A DNA stretch of 18,766 nt. Source: Ophiostoma sp. CBS 140.51 (Eukaryota > Ascomycota > Sordariomycetes > Ophiostomatales > Ophiostomataceae). The stretch spans positions 1 to 18,766 of the forward strand of contig JANSLP010000482.1 of NCBI GenBank assembly GCA_029298735.1. Direction: 5' to 3'. The notes below the pieces were generated by a model. That model was not told the DNA's origin and did no database searches. It saw nothing but the letters and a program-made list of their open reading frames with translations. Below, piece after piece: positions 16,334-18,766 of the stretch (its first letter is position 1; each line of letters opens with the position of its first letter). The position numbers and the translations under genes are program-made.

Positions 16334-17890
16334 TTAAGCAAACCCGCCGCCGCCGAAACCGCCAAAGCCACCTCCGCTTCCTCCACCGAAGCCACCAAAA
16401 CCACCACCGCCGCTTCCAAAACCTCCGCCAAAGCCTCCACCACCACGACCGAATCCGCCACGGCCACGACCTCCGCCAGGGAACTGCGGCATACCGCCCT
16501 CAGCACCAAACTCATCATAAATGCCGGCAGGGTCCATGCCGGCCGGGCCAGGCTCGTCCCAGCGCGCACCAGGCGGGTTCTGCGGGGAGAATCCGTTGCC
16601 GCCACGTCCGCCCTGGCCACGAATGCCGGCAAAGAGGGGATCGTCGAAAGTCGGGTGCATGCCGCCAAAACTTCCGTCTCCAAAACCGCCTACACCACCG
16701 TTGCCACCGGGCATTCTAAGGCCACCACCGGCAAGAGACGGGCGCAGCGGATCGTGCGGGCCAAGGTTGGGCGGGTTGAGGTCGTCGGCGCCAATGCTAG
16801 GGTTGAACCCACTTCCAGGACCGCGTGGACCTGTGGTGCGGAGCATCTGGTGCTCGTCTTCAAAGCCGGGCGGCGGGAAGTCAGCCGAAGGGCCGGGGAC
16901 ATTGGCAGCACCTGGGCGGGGAGCGGCAGCTGGCGGCGTGAAGTCGTCAATGACGGGACCCAGCGGCGTGGATGAAGCCGGTTCAGGGAGCAGAGGCGGA
17001 GCTTGGTGAGTCTGTCCCTCCTGGAGCAAGCGAGTCGGTGGCTCGTCGTCAGGGTCGCGCTGCTCGGCACGAGAGGCTGGAACCAAGGCGCCGCAAAGGC
17101 ACTGGCGAGACTCGGCGGAGTCGTTGACAACCGGATCCACGACCTGCTTTTCACTGCCATTGTTGGTACGGGCAGGCGGCTGGTTGTCGATGTGCGTGTA
17201 TCCTTCGACCTGGAGATTCGGCAGGAGCCGCTGCAGGATGTAGAACTGAAAGTTGGTCGACAAATTGGTCTGCGTGTCGCCGCGGAAGGCAGGACCAGGG
17301 TTGGATGCAGTGACATCGTATGGAGGATAGTTCGGGATGTAGAATGTGCCCATGGCTGTGCGTTGTCCATTGGAGATGCCGTCCGACGGGATTGGAGTGA
17401 GAGTTTCGGGCGGTGATGTCGCTGAACCCGAGGAAGGCCGCGAGTGGCCGACAATGTGCACGTAGGGAGCGATGACATGGACCCGGAAGGTGAAAATTGT
17501 GTCGGTGTGGCTTGGATGGCTGTAGATGAGTTCCCGGACAGTTACGCCTCTGTTAATGTTCCAGGTAGGCGGCAGCCGGCTGTTTGCTGGCGCTACAGAG
17601 CTGGAGCTGCTGGAAGACTCATCCTGGACAGCAGTGCCGGTCTCGCTCCGTGAGCCGTCGAGGGTACTGTACTGAGAAATGTGTTGGAGGCGGAAACCGA
17701 CGTTGACGAGAAAGGCGTGGACAAAGAGCACAAAGGCTCCAGCGGCACCATCGACGTTGGGAGATGGCAGGACGGCTTCCATCGTAGCCTGCAGGCGCTC
17801 GGCGCTGACGGGGTTTGCATTAACGGATCCGGACCCAGAGCCGGACGACTCGGGTTGGCCAGAGGCCTCAGGTTGTTGTTTGAGAGTCAT
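16334..17890 (-). CDS. FUB1: PI31/Fub1-type proteasome regulator
   Basis: A 518-residue, intronless protein; the start is ATG at 17890 (context CACAAAATGAC), since the open frame before it holds no other ATG. PI31 proteins bind the 20S proteasome and affect its activity or assembly. Residues 30-235 form the N-terminal FP domain: AFVLFVHAFLVNVGFRL (52-68), LPPTWNINRGVTVRELIYSH (106-125), TFRVHVIAPYVHIVGHS, and YILQRLLPNLQ (217-227) before GYTHI. A Ser run (92-98) sits in a loop. The C-terminal half is Pro/Gly-rich and disordered, with DFPPPGFEDE (338-346), GPHDPLRPSLAGGGLRMPGG (377-396) and GGMHPTFDDPLFAGIRG (409-425), the pattern of the PI31 C-terminal family. The last 45 residues are GGF/GFGG repeats ending Gly-Gly-Phe-Ala. 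Family size is usually 250-400 residues, so it is long because of low-complexity additions. It converges on KAP114. Confidence 0.87.
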   Translation of the reverse strand: MTLKQQPEASGQPESSGSGSGSVNANPVSAERLQATMEAVLPSPNVDGAAGAFVLFVHAFLVNVGFRLQHISQYSTLDGSRSETGTAVQDESSSSSSSVAPANSRLPPTWNINRGVTVRELIYSHPSHTDTIFTFRVHVIAPYVHIVGHSRPSSGSATSPPETLTPIPSDGISNGQRTAMGTFYIPNYPPYDVTASNPGPAFRGDTQTNLSTNFQFYILQRLLPNLQVEGYTHIDNQPPARTNNGSEKQVVDPVVNDSAESRQCLCGALVPASRAEQRDPDDEPPTRLLQEGQTHQAPPLLPEPASSTPLGPVIDDFTPPAAAPRPGAANVPGPSADFPPPGFEDEHQMLRTTGPRGPGSGFNPSIGADDLNPPNLGPHDPLRPSLAGGGLRMPGGNGGVGGFGDGSFGGMHPTFDDPLFAGIRGQGGRGGNGFSPQNPPGARWDEPGPAGMDPAGIYDEFGAEGGMPQFPGGGRGRGGFGRGGGGFGGGFGSGGGGFGGFGGGSGGGFGGFGGGGFA

Positions 17891-18766
17891 TTTGTGACGA
17901 TTCGAGATGCGTGATGTGTGAAATGAGGGCTGATAGTCGTAAATGTAATAATTTGCGGTGCTATCTTTCAGCAATATGTTGCGATGCGACTGTTGCGCCA
18001 CTGATCGATGTGGGGTAGATGGTGTAGGCTTGGGTTGTTGTCCGTGTTGTTGATTGAGTTGTCGGAGTGGACGTTGATGATGAAAAAGGGATGCGGAAAT
18101 GAAGCTAGTGTTGGGAATATCGTTGTCTGATATACTATTAGATGCAATCTACGGAAAGAGCGATGGTGATGCAGCCCGTGGCTGCCTGTAACGCGCAGAG
18201 TTGACGTTGGGTTGGGAAGGAGCGACCAAACAACTAAAAACTGGAGGAAGGAGGGGTGTGGGGCAAATGTTTGCACACTGAGGCCTTTCTGCCACGTCAT
18301 TTTCAGCCCTATTGGTGGGGACGCTGAAGCTCAGTTGACTAATGAGCGGCGTTACCATTTAGAGGCAACCAGTCAGCAAAAAGAGTAGCTATGCACGATA
18401 TCGACACCGATTAGACACTGGATGAGACGCTGTGCCTTATCATTTAGAAATGTCAAATGGCCAGCTTGGAGAGCAGGGTTAAAAAAAGACAAGAAAAAAG
18501 ATGAAAACTGTGCATATCAAACGTCCAACAGAAAAGTGGTGTCTACAGTCAGGTTAGAGACAAAGGGCATCGTTAACTTTACTTTCTACAATTCAATTTA
18601 CAGAGCATGTTGTGTGTCACATTAGCATTATGAGCTTGGATTTTTGGGGTTAATAAATTTTTGACTTTTTTGATTGGGCGAGATCTGATGAAGCGTTTCT
18701 TGCTTTTTAGCTTCTCAGCTTCTTGTCATGTCACGCACCTTTGTTGAGTGCTCGACTCGATGCATG
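17891..18766. other. Leader and upstream region of the PI31 gene
   Basis: No gene is recognisable in these 876 bases. In the gene's direction, 18297-17891 contains no ATG for over 400 bases and is rich in CAA/ACA/CATC, as expected for an unstructured leader. Upstream lie ATGACGTGGC (18300-18291, minus), which resembles a CRE/UPR-type bZIP site, and a CCAAT box (18315-18311, minus). The right end (about 18400-18766) is AT-richer with no coding bias and may belong to the flank of a gene beyond the window. Confidence 0.55.
18291..18315 (-). promoter_or_regulatory. bZIP-like TGACGTGG site and CCAAT box upstream of the PI31 gene
   Basis: Minus-strand ATGACGTGGC at 18300-18291 contains TGACGTGG, similar to CRE and unfolded-protein-response elements. 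CCAAT lies ten bases further upstream at 18315-18311. Both lie just before the long ATG-free leader, so they are well placed for a core promoter. Binding is inferred. Confidence 0.35.

Noticed and set aside
5954..18001. A functional cluster linking mRNA export, ESCRT, DNA repair, nuclear import and proteasome genes
   Set aside because: The genes alternate in strand, belong to unrelated housekeeping pathways and have normal fungal spacing; nothing indicates a joint system.

Overview
The window reads as nuclear chromosomal DNA of a filamentous ascomycete. The genes are GC-rich with strong C/G preference at third codon positions. Introns are short (52 to about 104 bp) with GTRNGT-type donors, CTAAC/CTGAC branch sites and YAG or AAG acceptors. 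Leaders are rich in C+T or C+A, and the gene set is fungal. A Sordariomycete is my best guess from protein character; the exact order cannot be fixed from sequence reading alone. I found no rRNA, tRNA, CRISPR array, transposase or reverse transcriptase.

Layout, left to right. 1-1356: AT-richer non-coding DNA ending in the promoter of the first gene. 1357-2202 (+): a secreted protein that looks like a diverged CYTH / triphosphate-tunnel fold. 2410-4245 (-): a 12-helix MFS transporter of the drug:H+ antiporter-1 type with a long N-terminal tail; these two genes converge. 4246-5953: about 1.7 kb without a recognisable gene, holding an A20 tract and a strongly purine-biased block. 5954-7772 (-): a SAC3/GANP-domain protein of the Thp3/LENG8 type, three exons, one intron being 72 bp, in frame and stop-free. 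8258-10376 (+): Vps36, the GLUE and double-NZF subunit of ESCRT-II, three exons, divergent from the SAC3 gene. 10428-11861 (-): Rev7/MAD2L2, the HORMA subunit of DNA polymerase zeta, tail-to-tail with VPS36 with only 51 nt between stop codons. 12560-15952 (+): karyopherin Kap114/importin-9, three exons, divergent from REV7. 16334-17890 (-): a PI31/Fub1 proteasome regulator, convergent with KAP114. 17891-18766: its leader and upstream region.

The genes do not form a pathway cluster. They are mostly housekeeping functions (mRNA processing, endosomal sorting, DNA damage tolerance, nuclear import, proteasome regulation) packed as alternating divergent and convergent pairs, plus one secreted and one transport gene at the left. 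I do not see a new multi-gene system. The points most worth a second look are the large repeat-filled insertion inside the Rev7 HORMA domain, the secreted CYTH-like protein with a degenerate signature, the hidden in-frame intron of the SAC3 gene, and start-codon arrangements in VPS36 and the MFS gene that suggest translational control.
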